Made by a program: the position numbers and the translations under genes. From the NCBI GenBank assembly GCA_009775265.1, contig VSPG01000046.1, positions 1-15,202 on the forward strand: DNA of 15,202 bases, in the 5' to 3' direction. Below the pieces are notes generated by a model. That model was not told the origin of the DNA. It saw nothing but the letters and a program-made list of their open reading frames with translations, and did no database searches. Numbering within the stretch: position 1 is the stretch's first letter; every line of letters begins with the position of its first letter. Below are positions 13,861 through 15,202 of this stretch, one piece after another. This stretch comes from Muribaculaceae bacterium (GTDB taxonomy: Bacteria > Bacteroidota > Bacteroidia > Bacteroidales > Muribaculaceae).

Positions 13861-14997
13861 CACCCATTCGAGCGGTCCGTGGCCGTGTCGTCCCGTCCAA
13901 TACCGGCAGAATATGTACTGCACAGCGAATATTGCCACGCCAATGAGCGCGCTTTCCGCAATGCCGGCCTGGAGGCCGAGGCCCCAGTGGTAGAAGATGG
14001 CCGCGCCCGCTATGCCTTGCGTCACATAGTTAGTCATGCTCAGTTTTCCGTAGGGTATGAGCGCCGAAAGCACGCGTGCCGGACGCACGCTGCAATAGAA
14101 CGCGAACATGATGCCAGCCACCCACATCACCATCAGACACATGTTGGCGAGCGATTTCAGCAACATCCCGAGCTGGAACGACAATGCCGCGTTCGGCAGT
14201 TCCATGGCCGAAGCGTGCAGTGAGTCGAGCGGAAAATAGCAGAATATGGCAATGGCGAGCGCGCGTCCCCAATAGGGTAGGGCAGGGCGCAGGAACCATC
14301 CGCGGCGCCCTGTCAGCATGCCGATGATGAAAAGGCCGGCTGTCTGGAAGATGCGTCCGTGGTTCCATGCATAGGCCAGCGACGCGAGTTGCCCCTCCCA
14401 TAGGTTTATGCGTACGGTCTCCAGGAAGCTTCCGCCACTCTGTGCGGCGAATGTGGCGGCCCACAGCGGCCCTTCGTCCACGGCCGGCGGCACGAACGAG
14501 GGGTCGGCGAGCAGCCGTGCCGTATAGTAAAGGCACACGGGCTGGAGCAGGCACAGCGCTCCGAGGGCAATGAGCGTGCGGTCGCTCAGCCGGCATGTGA
14601 GCACGAGCACGAAGCCCACGAGGGCGTAGGTGACGAGTATTTCGCCCGTGAAGAAGCACGCGTTGATGTTGCCTATCACGAAAAGGACAAGTAGCCTGCG
14701 GCAGAAACGCAGGCGGAAATCGTGGCCGCGCATGCGCTGGTTGTCGTGCTGTATGAAAAAACTGAATCCGAACAGCAGAGCGAATATGGCGTAGGCCTTG
14801 CCGCTGAAAAGGAAGAACAGCGACTGCCACACCCCGGTGTCGACGGCGGCAAGCCAGCCGCGCGATGCGGCGTCCGGAAAGTGGTAGAAGTTGAAGTGTT
14901 CGATAGCGTGCAGAAGCACGATGGCCAGCACTGAGAAGCCTCGCAGCGCGTCGGCTACGTCGACGCGCGCGTGGCCTTTCTTTGCAGTTGTGTTCAT
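13837..14997 (-). CDS. DUF418 / YeiB-like multi-pass membrane protein
   Basis: Predicted protein of 386 aa. It opens with the family signature RVDVADALRGFSVLAIVLLH (11-30) and continues with about nine to ten hydrophobic helices, for example about 55-82, 98-115, 120-137 and 142-160. The C-terminal DUF418 region includes PYGKLSMTNYVTQ and closes with GPLEWVWRKLTWL. Members of this group share topology with acyltransferase-3-type membrane proteins, but their substrate is not established. The gene is alone on its strand here, with a perfect promoter at 15041-15071, and its last codons lie inside the 390-bp tandem repeat. Length is normal. The start at 14997 is supported by the promoter position, which gives a leader of roughly 35-40 bases. 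Confidence 0.9.
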   Translation of the reverse strand: MNTTAKKGHARVDVADALRGFSVLAIVLLHAIEHFNFYHFPDAASRGWLAAVDTGVWQSLFFLFSGKAYAIFALLFGFSFFIQHDNQRMRGHDFRLRFCRRLLVLFVIGNINACFFTGEILVTYALVGFVLVLTCRLSDRTLIALGALCLLQPVCLYYTARLLADPSFVPPAVDEGPLWAATFAAQSGGSFLETVRINLWEGQLASLAYAWNHGRIFQTAGLFIIGMLTGRRGWFLRPALPYWGRALAIAIFCYFPLDSLHASAMELPNAALSFQLGMLLKSLANMCLMVMWVAGIMFAFYCSVRPARVLSALIPYGKLSMTNYVTQGIAGAAIFYHWGLGLQAGIAESALIGVAIFAVQYIFCRYWTGRHGHGPLEWVWRKLTWL

Positions 14998-15040
14998 GAT
15001 ATGATGGTGTTATAAATTCAATAGTATTTAAGGCTTTTGG

Positions 15041-15071
15041 CAAAAATACGGAATTTTAAGCGAGATTCAAA
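15041..15071 (-). promoter_or_regulatory. Bacteroidota-type promoter of the DUF418 gene
   Basis: The minus strand reads TTTG (15071-15068), exactly 19 bases, then TATTTTTG (15048-15041). This matches the TTTG-N19-TAnnTTTG consensus for the primary sigma factor of Bacteroidota without a mismatch. Transcription would start at about 15034, giving a short leader before the ATG at 14997. Confidence 0.8.
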
Positions 15072-15089
15072 AACTAAACTCCACAAACT

Positions 15090-15120
15090 ACGTCCCGTTC
15101 AATACGGCGGAATTATGAAA
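15090..15120 (+). repeat. Fragment of the repeat-array linker
   Basis: ACGTCCCGTTCAATACGGCG followed by GAATTATGAAA matches the F-R linker of array A (265-300, with a short gap) and more loosely that of array B (about 5616-5640). It suggests that another array lies at or beyond the right edge of the window. Confidence 0.6.
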
Positions 15121-15202
15121 CATATTAAGAGGTTGTTTAATAATGCTTGTTAACGACAGGGTGGTGTATTTTATGTTAAGGTGCATTTTATGAGGAGGGA
15201 GC
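15121..15202. other. Window end, no supportable gene
   Basis: AT-rich sequence with the TAAGAGGTTGTTTAATAATG motif at 15126-15145. The ATG at its end opens a frame of only 16 codons, and a second ATG near 15190 runs off the window. Neither can be judged. Confidence 0.4.

Noticed and set aside
1..13870. CRISPR array
   Set aside because: Repeats are GC-rich hairpins with conserved linkers and irregular spacing, in both orientations. There are no unique equal-length spacers and no cas genes.

Overview
The window looks like a high-GC chromosomal segment from the order Bacteroidales, with Muribaculaceae-like bacteria the best guess. The support is a T9SS-type C-terminal sorting domain on a secreted nuclease, Bacteroidota promoter boxes of the TTTG-N19-TAnnTTTG type (a perfect one lies at 15041-15071), weak Shine-Dalgarno signals, and protein families typical of the group. 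The exact genus cannot be fixed from the sequence alone.

Layout. Bases 1-762 hold no gene and are filled by an array of hairpin-rich repeats. From 813 to 5248 a minus-strand gene block reads, in transcription order: secreted endonuclease I with a T9SS tail (5248 to 2825), an FtsB/DivIC-family divisome protein (2817 to 2494), a four-helix membrane protein (2452 to 2066) and a TPM-domain/zinc-ribbon membrane protein (2069 to 813). It ends in a good intrinsic terminator at 763-794. Bases 5249-5430 are an AT-rich leader, and 5433-6055 hold a second repeat array. A second minus-strand pair (10321 to 6081) encodes a large beta-rich, propeller-like protein resembling phage tail nozzle/stabilisation proteins, overlapping by 4 bp a complete phage terminase large subunit. 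No capsid, portal, integrase or lysis gene is present in the window. Divergent from it on the plus strand lie an AraC-family regulator (10510-11415) and nadB, L-aspartate oxidase (11459-13036). A third repeat region, a 390-bp tandem duplication, fills 13091-13860 and runs into the 3' end of a minus-strand DUF418/YeiB-like membrane protein (14997 to 13837). The last 130 bases hold that gene's promoter and repeat fragments, with no supportable gene.

The most unusual content is the intergenic repeat family. Each element is a string of short perfect hairpins (GGCGC-ATA-GCGCC, GCCGC-GTA-GCGGC, then a nested double hairpin). In all plus-oriented copies the outer stem of the nested hairpin is CCCCGGGC/GCCCGGGG. 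In both minus-oriented copies it is CCTTAGGC/GCCTAAGG, so three base pairs have changed on both arms with pairing kept. This covariation points to selection on a folded nucleic acid. The arrays bracket the divisome/nuclease block and reappear after nadB, and a fragment sits in the terminase-pair/AraC divergent region. The second point of interest is the intact two-gene TerL + nozzle-like module with no other phage genes nearby.
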